A DNA stretch of 16,802 nucleotides from DASTGO01 sp035719045 (GCA_035719045.1 DASTGO010000378.1:1-16802); one strand, 5' to 3'; shown: positions 7,978 to 15,064, numbered from the stretch's first letter. Numbers and translations: made by a program. The notes: a model not told the origin generated them from the sequence alone.

Positions 7978-8424
7978 TCAGCCGGCGACGACCTGGACCG
8001 CGACCTTGGCCTGCACGTCAGGGTGCAGACGGACGTGCACGGTGTAGGCGCCGACGGCCTTGATCGCCGTGGGCAGTTCGACCTTGCGCCGGTCGACCTG
8101 CGGGCCGCCGACCTTGACGACCGCCTCGGCCACGTCGGCCGGAGTGACCGCACCGAACAGTCGGCCGTTGGCGCCCGCCTTCGCGACGAGCGTCACGGGC
8201 TTGGCCTGCAGCAGGGCCTGCACCGCCTTGGCGTCCTCGAGGGTCTTGATCTCACGGCTGCGCCGGGCGGCCCGGATCGAGGCGATCTGCTTCTCCCCGC
8301 CCTTGGTCCACGCGACCGCCAGGCCGCGCGGGAGCAGGAAGTTGCGGGCGTAGCCGTCCTTGACCTCGACGACGTCGCCGGGGGTCCCGAGACCGGAGAC
8401 CTCCTGGGTGAGGATGAGCTTCAT
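7978..8424 (-). CDS. rplI: 50S ribosomal protein L9 (bL9)
   Basis: The 148-residue protein has the standard bL9 length and opens with the family signature MKLILTQEVSGLGTPGDVVEV, including GYARNFLLPRGLAV (residues 24-37). This N-terminal domain binds 23S rRNA domain V at the base of the L1 stalk. A long charged helix (about 42-75) links it to the C-terminal domain, marked by NGRLFGAVTPADVAEAV. The ATG at 8424 follows GGAGGAGGG. It starts only 14 bp after rpsR ends, and it is the last gene of the rpsF-ssb-rpsR-rplI operon, ending at the stem-loop at 7906-7949. Confidence 0.97.
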   Translation of the reverse strand: MKLILTQEVSGLGTPGDVVEVKDGYARNFLLPRGLAVAWTKGGEKQIASIRAARRSREIKTLEDAKAVQALLQAKPVTLVAKAGANGRLFGAVTPADVAEAVVKVGGPQVDRRKVELPTAIKAVGAYTVHVRLHPDVQAKVAVQVVAG

Positions 8425-8438
8425 CGTGACCCTCCTCC

Positions 8439-8675
8439 TCAGCGAGCCGAGCTCGAGTACGGCAGCAGCGCCATCTCACGGGCGTTCTTGACGGCGCGGG
8501 CGATCTCCCGCTGCTGCTGGACGGTGACGCCGGTGACCCGGCGGGCCCGGATCTTGCCGCGGTCGGAGATGAACTTCCGCAGCAGTGCGGTGTCCTTGTA
8601 GTCGACCTTCTCGACACCCGCGGTCTTCAGCGGGTTCTGCTTCTTCTTGGGCTTGCGAATGGGTGGCTTCGCCAT
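8439..8675 (-). CDS. rpsR: 30S ribosomal protein S18 (bS18), cysteine-free form
   Basis: The 78 residues contain the bS18 core VDYKDTALLRKFISDRGKIRARRVTG (24-49) and end with AVKNAREMALLPYSSSAR. bS18 pairs with bS6 on the 30S platform. In many actinobacteria the copy in this operon carries a zinc-binding CxxC near residue 16 and Cys in the TGNC segment. Here those positions read NPLKTAGVEK and TGVTVQQQ, with no cysteine in the whole protein, so it resembles the zinc-independent paralogue type (such as M. tuberculosis RpsR2). A GAGGAGGAGC ribosome binding site precedes the ATG at 8675. A 126-bp hairpin-rich gap separates it from ssb. Confidence 0.95.
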   Translation of the reverse strand: MAKPPIRKPKKKQNPLKTAGVEKVDYKDTALLRKFISDRGKIRARRVTGVTVQQQREIARAVKNAREMALLPYSSSAR

Positions 8676-8698
8676 CGTGGTGCTCCTCCTCGGGGGAG

Positions 8699-8792
8699 CC
8701 CGGGCCTGGCCCGGGATGGTCGGTGATCAGTCGGCCCGGGGGCCGTCCGATCGGTCGGACAGCTGCGTGAGCCGCTCACCGGCCGCTCACGC
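8699..8792 (-). promoter_or_regulatory. hairpin-rich intercistronic region between ssb and rpsR
   Basis: Within the 126-bp gap four inverted repeats stand in a row. GCGTGAGC/GCTCACGC lies at 8765-8772 and 8785-8792, with an alternative short pairing through CTCAC at 8775-8779. GTCCGA/TCGGAC lies at 8745-8760, CGGCCC/GGGCCG at 8732-8745, and the near-perfect palindrome CCCGGGCCTGGCCCGGG at 8699-8715. The first begins about 10 bases after the ssb stop codon. The array could attenuate or process the mRNA so that ssb and the ribosomal genes are made in different amounts. That role is an inference. Confidence 0.5.
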
Positions 8793-8801
8793 GGAAGTGG
8801 A

Positions 8802-9323
8802 TCAGAAGGGCGGGTCCTCGGTGGACCCGGCGTAGCCGCCACCGGAGGAACCGGTGGCCCAGGGGTCGTCGGCGGGCGCCTGCTGGCCACCGCCGCCGTA
8901 CCCCCCGCCGTAGCCGCCGCCACCACCGCCGCCGCCACCGAACCCGCCGCCGCCCCCACGGGACGTCTTGGCGACCTTCGCGGTGGCGTATCGAAGGGAA
9001 GGGCCGACCTCGTCGACCTCCATCTCGATCACGGTGCGCTTCTCGCCCTCCTTGGTCTCGTAGGACCGGCTGCGCAGCCGGCCGCTGACGAGGACCCGTG
9101 TGCCGCGCTGCAGCGACTCGGCGACGTTCTCCGCCGCCTCCCGCCACACCGAGCAGCGCATGAAGAGGGTCTCGCCGTCCTTCCACTCGTTCGCCTGGCG
9201 GTCGAACGTGCGGGGAGTCGACGCGACGGTGAAGTTGGCGACCGCGGCCCCGGACGGCGTGAACCGCAGCTCGGGGTCGTTGGTCAGGTTGCCGATGATC
9301 GTGATGACGGTCTCGCCGGCCAT
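8802..9323 (-). CDS. ssb: single-stranded DNA-binding protein
   Basis: SSB coats single-stranded DNA during replication and repair and recruits partner proteins through its C-terminal tip. The 173-residue protein has the OB-fold domain at about 1-112, starting GETVITIIGNLTNDPELRFT and including the DNA-contacting FMRCSVWREAAENVAESL (54-71) and GTRVLVSGRLRSRSYETKEG (74-93). A glycine tract with interspersed Tyr (123-146) is the disordered linker. The acidic tip EDPPF (169-173) is the conserved partner-binding tail of primary SSBs. The ATG at 9323 follows AAGGGAGA. It lies 37 bp after rpsF in the same operon, the normal actinobacterial arrangement for the essential SSB. Confidence 0.97.
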   Translation of the reverse strand: MAGETVITIIGNLTNDPELRFTPSGAAVANFTVASTPRTFDRQANEWKDGETLFMRCSVWREAAENVAESLQRGTRVLVSGRLRSRSYETKEGEKRTVIEMEVDEVGPSLRYATAKVAKTSRGGGGGFGGGGGGGGGYGGGYGGGGQQAPADDPWATGSSGGGYAGSTEDPPF

Positions 9324-9360
9324 CAGGTCTCCCTTCCCAGGGGTGGCGGCAGCCGGAGCC

Positions 9361-9651
9361 TCAGCGGGCGTCCGGGCGGAGCAGCTTGGTCCGCAGCACG
9401 GCCTCGTTGAGGTTCAGCTGCCGGTCCAGCTCCTTGGCGACATCCGGCTCCGTCGTCATGTCGACGACGGCGTAGATGCCCTCGGACTTCTTCTTGATCT
9501 CGTAGGCCAGGCGGCGACGACCCCAGATGTCGACCTTCTCGATCGTGCCTCCGCCCTTGCGGATCACGTTGAGGAACTTGTCGAGCGACGGGGCGACGGT
9601 CCGCTCCTCGAGCTCGGGGTCGAGGATGACCATCAGCTCGTAGTGACGCAT
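9361..9651 (-). CDS. rpsF: 30S ribosomal protein S6 (bS6)
   Basis: The 96-residue protein matches bS6 throughout: MRHYELMVILDPELEER at the N-terminus, IEKVDIWGRRRLAYEIKKKSEGIY (37-60) and LDRQLNLNEAVLRTKLLRPD at the C-terminus. bS6 binds bS18 and 16S rRNA on the 30S platform. The open frame extends to 9735, but the ATG at 9651 gives the exact family start, with AGGAGGTGGG upstream at a slightly long spacing. It is the first gene of the rpsF-ssb-rpsR-rplI operon, with a 257-bp upstream region holding a candidate promoter and a leader hairpin. Confidence 0.96.
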   Translation of the reverse strand: MRHYELMVILDPELEERTVAPSLDKFLNVIRKGGGTIEKVDIWGRRRLAYEIKKKSEGIYAVVDMTTEPDVAKELDRQLNLNEAVLRTKLLRPDAR

Positions 9652-9681
9652 GCGTGAACCCACCTCCTCTGGTCTTGAGCG

Positions 9682-9700
9682 GTCACGGTCCGTCCGTGAC
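9682..9700 (-). promoter_or_regulatory. hairpin in the rpsF leader
   Basis: GTCACGG (9682-9688) and CCGTGAC (9694-9700) form a perfect 7-bp stem with a 5-nt loop, 31-49 bases upstream of the rpsF ATG and just before its ribosome binding site. rpsF leaders in several phyla carry an S6:S18-binding RNA for autoregulation. This hairpin is at the right place, but I cannot show that it matches that motif. Confidence 0.4.
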
Positions 9701-9764
9701 AGGAGGGCTGGTGCGTCGTGCGGGTGGGCGACCACGGCTTGTGTCCGACCTCCCGCGACCGCTC

Positions 9765-9794
9765 ACAGTACCGGTCGGCGCCGGGAAGGCCGAA
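9765..9794 (-). promoter_or_regulatory. candidate promoter of the rpsF-ssb-rpsR-rplI operon
   Basis: On the minus strand TTCGGC (9794-9789) and TACTGT (9770-9765) are separated by 18 bases, a plausible though weak -35/-10 pair about 115 bp upstream of rpsF. A DnaA-box-like TCATCCACA (9800-9808) lies directly upstream of the -35 element. Confidence 0.3.
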
Positions 9795-9908
9795 ATTCGT
9801 CATCCACAGGCTTTCCGGCCCGGCACCGACGGGCGGCTGCCGCCCTGACACTGGTCGGCTCGATGGTGGCCCTGGGCCTGATCTACCTGTGGGGGCTGAC
9901 CGCCGGGC

Positions 9909-11408
9909 TCAGCTGAGCTGGACCACCAGGGAGTCGGGAGCCTCCTCCACCGGACCGCCGAGCGGGTCGTCCCGGCCGGGCGCCCCGTCCTCCGGCAGCC
10001 GGACCGGGTCACGCGCGGAGTCCAGGCTGCGCCGCAGCCCCTGGACCGCCAGCCACGCGATCGCGGCCAGCCGCAGCAGCAGCAGGATCAGGTAGAACCC
10101 GGCGGGAAGGCCCCGGTCGGGCTTGCTGGCCCCGGCGATATACAGCCAGGTGCCGACGAAGTAGGCGATCTCCGCCGTCGCCCAGAGCAGGTGGTCCCGC
10201 CAGCGCAGCCCGGCCAGCGCCACCAGCGGCACCAGGATGAGCGAGGCCTGGACCGGCACCGCCTTCGAGACCACCAGGCAGCCGGCCACGGCGAACAGCG
10301 CCAGATGCGCCAGCCGGGGCCGGTCCTGGGTGACCATGCCGAGCGTGACCGTGACCATGAGCACCGAGAACATGGCGATCAGGCTGCCGGTGGTGGCGGC
10401 GGTGGCACCGATCGTCGGGCCGCTGAACCACCAGTCCGCCCCGGTCGGCTTGGCCTGGGCCAGCAACTGCGGAACCAGCCAGACCGACCCGTAGCCGGGG
10501 ACGGTCGACTTCCACGACTGCCACCCCTGGGCCAGCCCCAGGCCGTACCCCTGGAAGAGCACCAGGCGCAGCCCGAGCCAGGTGAGCGCTCCGGCCCCGG
10601 CGAGCGTCGCGAACGGGCGCAGCTTCCCGGCCCGCAGCGTCACGGTGAACACGCAGAGCCCGACCGCGGCGGACAGCGGGCGGACCCCGGCCGCCAGTCC
10701 GAGCAGCACCCCGGCGAGCAGCGGATGCCGGCGGGCCCAGGCCACCAGCGCCGCGGTCATCAGCGCCGTCCCGAGTAGTTCGTAACTGAGCAGTCCGGCG
10801 GTGACCACGATCGGCGCGAGGGCCACCTGTGCGGCGTCCCAGCGACGGCGGCCGCCGGCCGCAGCCACCAGGGCCACGGTGGCCCCGAGCGCTCCGGCGA
10901 GGACCACCGCGGACAGGTCGAAGAACCGCCGTGGCGCGGCCTTGGCACCGGAGTCCTGGACCAGACCGGAAACCGCCCACATCGCGGCGGCCTCCAGCGG
11001 CGGTCCGAGACTGCCGACCGACACGGCCTGCTGCAGGGTCGGCCGGTCCTGCCCGCCCAGCCCGACGCTGCCGTAGAGGACGGGGATGTCGCTGTAGCAG
11101 GCGTGCCAGAACTGGTCCGGGGTGGTCCACCCCGTGGCCCGGCAGTGCTGCCGGTCCACCACTCCCAGACCGAGGGTGGCCATGGCCAGCAGCACCAGCA
11201 CGAGGACGACCCGCAGCGGGTGGCCGCCCGTGGCCAGCCGGCTGCCGGCCGGGCCCCCGATCACCTGGCTGGCCACCCGGGCCACCGGATCGGTCCGCGA
11301 GACCGCCAGCACTCCCGGGCCCGCCGGGGCGGCAACCACCGGCCGGCGCAGCGACATCGTCGGCGGCGCGTCCTCGTCGTCCGCGGCCGGCGGCTGCTGG
11401 AAGGTCAT
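9909..11408 (-). CDS. polytopic membrane protein, GT87-like (GT-C fold) mannosyltransferase candidate
   Basis: This 499-residue membrane protein has about ten hydrophobic segments. The first (HPLRVVLVLVLLAMATLGLGVV) follows a roughly 60-residue cytoplasmic Pro/Ala-rich N-terminus. After it comes a large extracytoplasmic loop with a short acidic site (CYSDIPVLYGSVGL), the usual place of the catalytic aspartate in GT-C enzymes. These enzymes transfer mannose or arabinose from polyprenyl-phosphate donors to envelope glycans. Its place directly after the class A PBP equals that of Rv0051 in M. tuberculosis, annotated as a GT87/DUF2029-type membrane protein. ATG at 11408 is the chosen start because GGAGG lies seven bases upstream. 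A GTG at 11456 has no ribosome binding site. The 82-bp gap to the PBP gene suggests cotranscription. The donor and acceptor are unknown. Confidence 0.7.
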   Translation of the reverse strand: MTFQQPPAADDEDAPPTMSLRRPVVAAPAGPGVLAVSRTDPVARVASQVIGGPAGSRLATGGHPLRVVLVLVLLAMATLGLGVVDRQHCRATGWTTPDQFWHACYSDIPVLYGSVGLGGQDRPTLQQAVSVGSLGPPLEAAAMWAVSGLVQDSGAKAAPRRFFDLSAVVLAGALGATVALVAAAGGRRRWDAAQVALAPIVVTAGLLSYELLGTALMTAALVAWARRHPLLAGVLLGLAAGVRPLSAAVGLCVFTVTLRAGKLRPFATLAGAGALTWLGLRLVLFQGYGLGLAQGWQSWKSTVPGYGSVWLVPQLLAQAKPTGADWWFSGPTIGATAATTGSLIAMFSVLMVTVTLGMVTQDRPRLAHLALFAVAGCLVVSKAVPVQASLILVPLVALAGLRWRDHLLWATAEIAYFVGTWLYIAGASKPDRGLPAGFYLILLLLRLAAIAWLAVQGLRRSLDSARDPVRLPEDGAPGRDDPLGGPVEEAPDSLVVQLS

Positions 11409-11490
11409 TCCCGCGCCTCCAAGGTCAGGGCCGGTCCCGGCCTGTCCGGGGGTCACGACCGCCCATCATGCCGGTGGAGCTGTCACCCGG

Positions 11491-13848
11491 TCACGCCGGT
11501 GGTGGCGGTATGGGGGGCGCGGGGGGGCCGGGGGGTGGCACGAGTTTCCCTCCGTTGCCGGGACCGACCGGAACGGTGATCGGCGGTGTCACGGTCGGCA
11601 GGGATGGGGTCGGGATGTGCGTGGGGATGGTGGGAGTGACCGTCGGGGTGACCGTCTCCGTCGGGGTCGGCAACGTGGTGGGGGTGTCGGTGACCGTGCT
11701 GGTTTCCGTCGTGGTCGCGGTGCTCGTGGTCGGCACGCCGTTCTGCTCCTGGCCGCCGTAGACCGGCGGCGGGAACTGCTTGACCGGCTGCCCCTTGAGG
11801 TACTGGGACATGAACTCGGTCCACACCCGCACCGGCAGCGCACCACCGGTCATGTTCTTGTCGCTGAACCCTTGGAAGCCCTTCAGTTCCTCCTGCGCAC
11901 CGCCGACACCGATCCGGTACATGGCCACCGCGGTGGACGCCTGTGGGGTGAAACCGACGAACCACGCCGACTTCGAGGAATCCGAGGTGCCGGTCTTGCC
12001 CGCGGCCGGGCGGCCGAGGCCGGCGGCGTAGGCGCCGGTTCCGCCGCGCACCACCGACTGCATCGCGAATGTCGCGTCCGCCATCACCTCCGGGGAGAAC
12101 CGCGATTCCCCCTTCGGCGCGGCGGTGTACTTCGCCCCGTTGGGCTCCAGAACCTCAGCGACGACGTACCACTTGTGGTGGACGCCCTGGGCCGCAATGG
12201 TCGCGTAGGCCGAGGCCATGTCGATCGGGTGCGGCGCGGCCGTACCGAGCACGTTCGCCAGGTTCGGGATCAGGTCCTTGGTCTTCGCCGGCACCCCGGC
12301 ACGAGTGGCCACGTCGACCGTGTGCTCGGGACCAACCTGGGCGTTGAGCTGCGCGTACACCGTGTTGAGCGAGTGCTGGGTGGCGAAGACCAGGTCGGTC
12401 ATCCCGAACTCCTCGCCGCCGAAGTTCTTGAACGTGGTGCCCTGGACCTTCATCGGGCTCATGCTGTCGAACCGGCTGCGCAGGCTGAGCGGGGTGCCGC
12501 GCGAGAACGTCCCGCCGGAGTTGGGCTCCGTGCTCGGCTGCGCCGTCGGGTCGCCTCCTGCCCCGGCGCGCGCGCCCTCCAGGGCCGCGATCAGGGTGAA
12601 CGGCTTGAACGTCGAGCCGGCCTGGACGATGTCCTGGCTCGCGCCGTTGGAGTCGCGGTTGCCGTCACCGCCGTAGATGGCCCGCACCGCACCCGTGGCC
12701 GGGTCGATGGTGGCCAGGGCGACCTGGGTGCCGTCCGGCCACTTGGTGCGATCACCGAGCTTGGTGTGCACCGCGGCGATCGCCTGGCCGATCGCCTTCT
12801 GGTTGAAGGTGGTGGTGATCTTCAGGCCGCCGGTGTCGATCTGCCGCTCGGTGTAGGTGTGGTTGCCGGTCAGCTCGGCCTTGACCATGTTCATCAGGTA
12901 GACGTTCTGCGGGTCCACGCCGGTGGCGGTGCTCGCCTTGCGCTTGGGGGCGAACGCGGTCGGGAAGGCCATCTGGGCCCGTTGTTCCGGGGTGATGGAC
13001 CCCATCGTCACCAGGCCGTCGGCGACGTAGGTCCAGCGGGTCTTCGCCCGGGCCAGAGCAGTGGGGTCGGTGGGCTCGTAGAGATTGGGGCCGTTGATGA
13101 TCCCGGCCAGGAACGCGCCCTGGGACGGGGTGAGCTTGGCGGCGGTGGTGTCGAAGTAGGCGTGGGCCGCCGCGTCGATCCCGTAGGCGTTGCGGCCGAA
13201 GAAGATGGCGTTGAGGTAGTGCTGGAGGATCTCGTCCTTGGGCTGGTCCCGCGCGATCTTCAGCGCGATGACGAACTCCTTGACCTTCCGGCTCGCCGTC
13301 CGGCTGGAGTCCTTCAGCAGCACGATCTTCACGTACTGCTGGGTGATGGTCGAACCGCCCTGCAGGCTGCCGCCGGAGGAGTTGCTCCATGCCGCCCGCA
13401 GCAGGCCGGTGACGGAGACGCCCTTGTTGGTGTAGAAGGTGCGGTCCTCCGCCGAGAGGACGCAGTCGCGGACCGTCTTCGGGATCGCGGTCAGCTCGAC
13501 GTTGGTGCGGTTGACCGTCGAGAAGGTGCCGATCAGGGTCTTGCCGTCGTCGTAGTAGACGGAGGTGGTCTGGTCCTTCGAGGCGTCATCGGGATTGGGC
13601 ACGGGGACGCTGGCGTAGACCACCATCGCGGCCACGGCCAGCCCACCGACCCCGAGCAGGAACAGTGTGGTGACCTGCCACCAGGACGGGATCCAGCGCT
13701 TCCAGCCGCGCCGACCCCAGCGGGGGTAGTCGATGAGGCGCTTCGGACGGGCCTGCTGCCGGTAGGGGCTCTTGGCGGGATCGACCTCATGGCGCGGGGC
13801 CATCCGACCCCCGTACCCCTCGGTGTCGTAGCTTCCCACGGTCCTCAT
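11491..13848 (-). CDS. class A bifunctional penicillin-binding protein (PonA1-like)
   Basis: This bifunctional enzyme polymerises lipid II and cross-links peptidoglycan outside the membrane. Counting from the ATG at 13848 (785 residues): a basic cytoplasmic tail, one membrane anchor (about 60-79), a GT51 domain with the catalytic EDRTFY (134-139) and GGSTITQQYVK (164-174), then a transpeptidase domain with SxxK as STFK (412-415), SxN as SLN (493-495) and KTG (618-620). All catalytic residues are intact. The last 80 residues are a Thr/Pro-rich, then Pro-rich low-complexity extension resembling the tail of mycobacterial PonA1. The start is uncertain: ATG 13848 has GAGGAA directly abutting it, GTG 13839 is better spaced, and the frame opens at a TTG at 13923. 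Synteny with ponA1 supports orthology. Confidence 0.93.
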   Translation of the reverse strand: MRTVGSYDTEGYGGRMAPRHEVDPAKSPYRQQARPKRLIDYPRWGRRGWKRWIPSWWQVTTLFLLGVGGLAVAAMVVYASVPVPNPDDASKDQTTSVYYDDGKTLIGTFSTVNRTNVELTAIPKTVRDCVLSAEDRTFYTNKGVSVTGLLRAAWSNSSGGSLQGGSTITQQYVKIVLLKDSSRTASRKVKEFVIALKIARDQPKDEILQHYLNAIFFGRNAYGIDAAAHAYFDTTAAKLTPSQGAFLAGIINGPNLYEPTDPTALARAKTRWTYVADGLVTMGSITPEQRAQMAFPTAFAPKRKASTATGVDPQNVYLMNMVKAELTGNHTYTERQIDTGGLKITTTFNQKAIGQAIAAVHTKLGDRTKWPDGTQVALATIDPATGAVRAIYGGDGNRDSNGASQDIVQAGSTFKPFTLIAALEGARAGAGGDPTAQPSTEPNSGGTFSRGTPLSLRSRFDSMSPMKVQGTTFKNFGGEEFGMTDLVFATQHSLNTVYAQLNAQVGPEHTVDVATRAGVPAKTKDLIPNLANVLGTAAPHPIDMASAYATIAAQGVHHKWYVVAEVLEPNGAKYTAAPKGESRFSPEVMADATFAMQSVVRGGTGAYAAGLGRPAAGKTGTSDSSKSAWFVGFTPQASTAVAMYRIGVGGAQEELKGFQGFSDKNMTGGALPVRVWTEFMSQYLKGQPVKQFPPPVYGGQEQNGVPTTSTATTTETSTVTDTPTTLPTPTETVTPTVTPTIPTHIPTPSLPTVTPPITVPVGPGNGGKLVPPPGPPAPPIPPPPA

Positions 13849-14140
13849 TTCCTCGGCTCGGCGGCTGCACCGGCTGTCCAGTATGGGCCCGCTGCCTGAG
13901 CCGCCCTGAAACCGGCCGTTCAAGTCAGGGTCATGAACAGGTCTACGCCGATCCGCCGCCGAACCAGGTGATGCGACATCGTCAACACTCCGTCACCACA
14001 GAATCCACGCAGGGTGATCCGGAATGTGGGATGTGCCACGCGGCTCGCGGACCTTCCTCCATCAGGCAACGAGCTGCGCATCGTGCCCCGCAGCGGACCC
14101 GGCCGGGATGTCCGCCGTGCACCTCCCCCGGTCGGCACAC

Positions 14141-14168
14141 ACGGCCGGGGGGCCGTCCCCCCTGCCGT
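14141..14168. terminator. G-tract hairpin, possible terminator or leader structure
   Basis: ACGGC (14141-14145) and GCCGT (14164-14168), with inner GGGGGG (14147-14152) and CCCCCC (14157-14162), form an 11-bp stem with one C/T mismatch and a CCGT loop. No T-run follows on either strand, and no gene ends nearby, so the role is open. Confidence 0.35.
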
Positions 14169-14285
14169 GGAAGCGTCACCGTGCGGCTGCGGCCAGTGAG
14201 GTGCGCCACCCCGCGGAGGGAAGGCATGGTCCACCTGTTGCGCCGGGTGGGGCGAGGCTCCTATCGTCCTGACGTATCGAGCCGA

Positions 14286-14302
14286 TGCATCCACTGGATG
14301 TA
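14286..14302. promoter_or_regulatory. inverted repeat, candidate PadR operator
   Basis: TGCATCC (14286-14292) and GGATGTA (14296-14302) form an inverted repeat (6 of 7 pairs) around ACT, 97 bp upstream of the padR start. PadR proteins often autoregulate through short dyads containing ATG/CAT-type half sites, so this is the best visible operator candidate. Confidence 0.35.
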
Positions 14303-14398
14303 ACGGTGTGCTCTTGGTTCATGACCGTACGCGAATCCTGCCTGGCCGGAGCCCTGTTCCGGCCGACCGGAGCCGCCCAGCAGCCGGAGGGAGGGCCC

Positions 14399-15034
14399 GT
14401 GACCCGACGGGGTGAGGTGCTGGAACTGGCGGTCCTCGGGCTGCTCCAGGAGAGCCCGATGCACGGGTACGAGCTGCGCAAGCGGCTCAACGCCCTGCTC
14501 GGCGCCTTCCGGGCCCTGTCGTACGGCACGCTGTATCCCGCACTGAAGTCGCTCCTGGTCGCCGGGCTGATCCGCGAACTCGGCCCCGGTGAGGACGACG
14601 CCCCGCCGCTGGCCGGCAAGCGCGGCCGGATCGTCTACGAGATCACGGCCGAGGGCAAGGAACGTTTCAACTCCCTGATGACCCAGACCGGTTCGGCCGC
14701 CTGGGAGGACGAGAACTTCGACGTCCACTTCGCGTTCTTCTCCCGCACCGACGCCGCGACCCGGCTGAGGATCCTCGAAGGCCGCCGGATGCGGCTTCAG
14801 GAGCGGGTGGACGGCGTCCATCAGTCGATGGTCCGCCGACGGGAACGTTTCGACACCTACACCCTCGAGCTCCAGCGCCACGGCCTGGAGTCCGTCGAGC
14901 GCGAGGTCCGCTGGCTGACGGAACTCATCGACTCCGAACGGGCCAGCAACATGACGCACCTGCGCGACCCGGGCGAACCCAACGACGCGTCCCGCCCGCG
15001 CCCGCAGACGCCATCGGCGAAGCGTCCGGACTGA
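14399..15034 (+). CDS. PadR-family transcriptional regulator
   Basis: The 211-residue protein carries a PadR winged helix at about 5-92: VLELAVLGLLQESPMHGYEL (7-26), the recognition region ALSYGTLYPALKSLLVAGLI (39-58) and the wing GKRGRIVYEIT (73-83). The C-terminal part (about 110-185) is rich in Arg, Glu and Leu and looks like the helical dimerisation domain. The last 25 residues are polar and Pro-rich. GTG at 14399 was chosen over ATG at 14285 because GGAGG (14386-14390) lies eight bases upstream and because the family begins at this point. The gene is 72 bp upstream of ino1 on the same strand, as Rv0047c is to ino1 in M. tuberculosis, so control of or cotranscription with ino1 is likely. 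The ligand is unknown. Confidence 0.92.
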   Translation: MTRRGEVLELAVLGLLQESPMHGYELRKRLNALLGAFRALSYGTLYPALKSLLVAGLIRELGPGEDDAPPLAGKRGRIVYEITAEGKERFNSLMTQTGSAAWEDENFDVHFAFFSRTDAATRLRILEGRRMRLQERVDGVHQSMVRRRERFDTYTLELQRHGLESVEREVRWLTELIDSERASNMTHLRDPGEPNDASRPRPQTPSAKRPD

Positions 15035-15040
15035 GCACCC

Positions 15041-15064
15041 TCCCCGGCGTGGCAGAGGCGGGGA
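15041..15064 (+). promoter_or_regulatory. small hairpin in the padR-ino1 gap
   Basis: TCCCCG (15041-15046) and CGGGGA (15059-15064) form a 6-bp stem with a 12-nt loop in the 72-bp gap between padR and ino1. It might modulate readthrough into ino1, but the stem is short and the assignment is weak. Confidence 0.25.

Larger units (their letters stand above)
13849..14398. other. gene-free divergent upstream region between PBP gene and padR
   Basis: About 550 bp hold no supported gene. Short open frames here have weak codon bias and no recognisable product. Visible elements are a strong G-tract hairpin at 14141-14168, a dyad at 14286-14302 and TTGACG on the minus strand (13985-13980), which could be a -35 box but has no matching -10. 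The stretch must carry the promoters of both divergent units. In M. tuberculosis two extra genes (Rv0048c, Rv0049) sit at this place, and nothing like them is visible here. Confidence 0.55.

Noticed and set aside
8877..8960. GGN/CCN simple repeats near 8880-8960
   Set aside because: They encode the glycine-rich linker of SSB, a normal feature of actinobacterial SSB, not a separate repeat element.
11122..13899. Plus-strand open frame of 925 codons antisense to the class A PBP
   Set aside because: All PBP catalytic motifs are on the minus strand. The plus-strand product has no recognisable domain.
13968..14303. Small genes in the gap upstream of padR, including a Cys-containing minus-strand frame (13982-14227)
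   Set aside because: The codon pattern is poor, no ribosome binding site fits, and the cysteine spacing does not match WhiB or another known small family.
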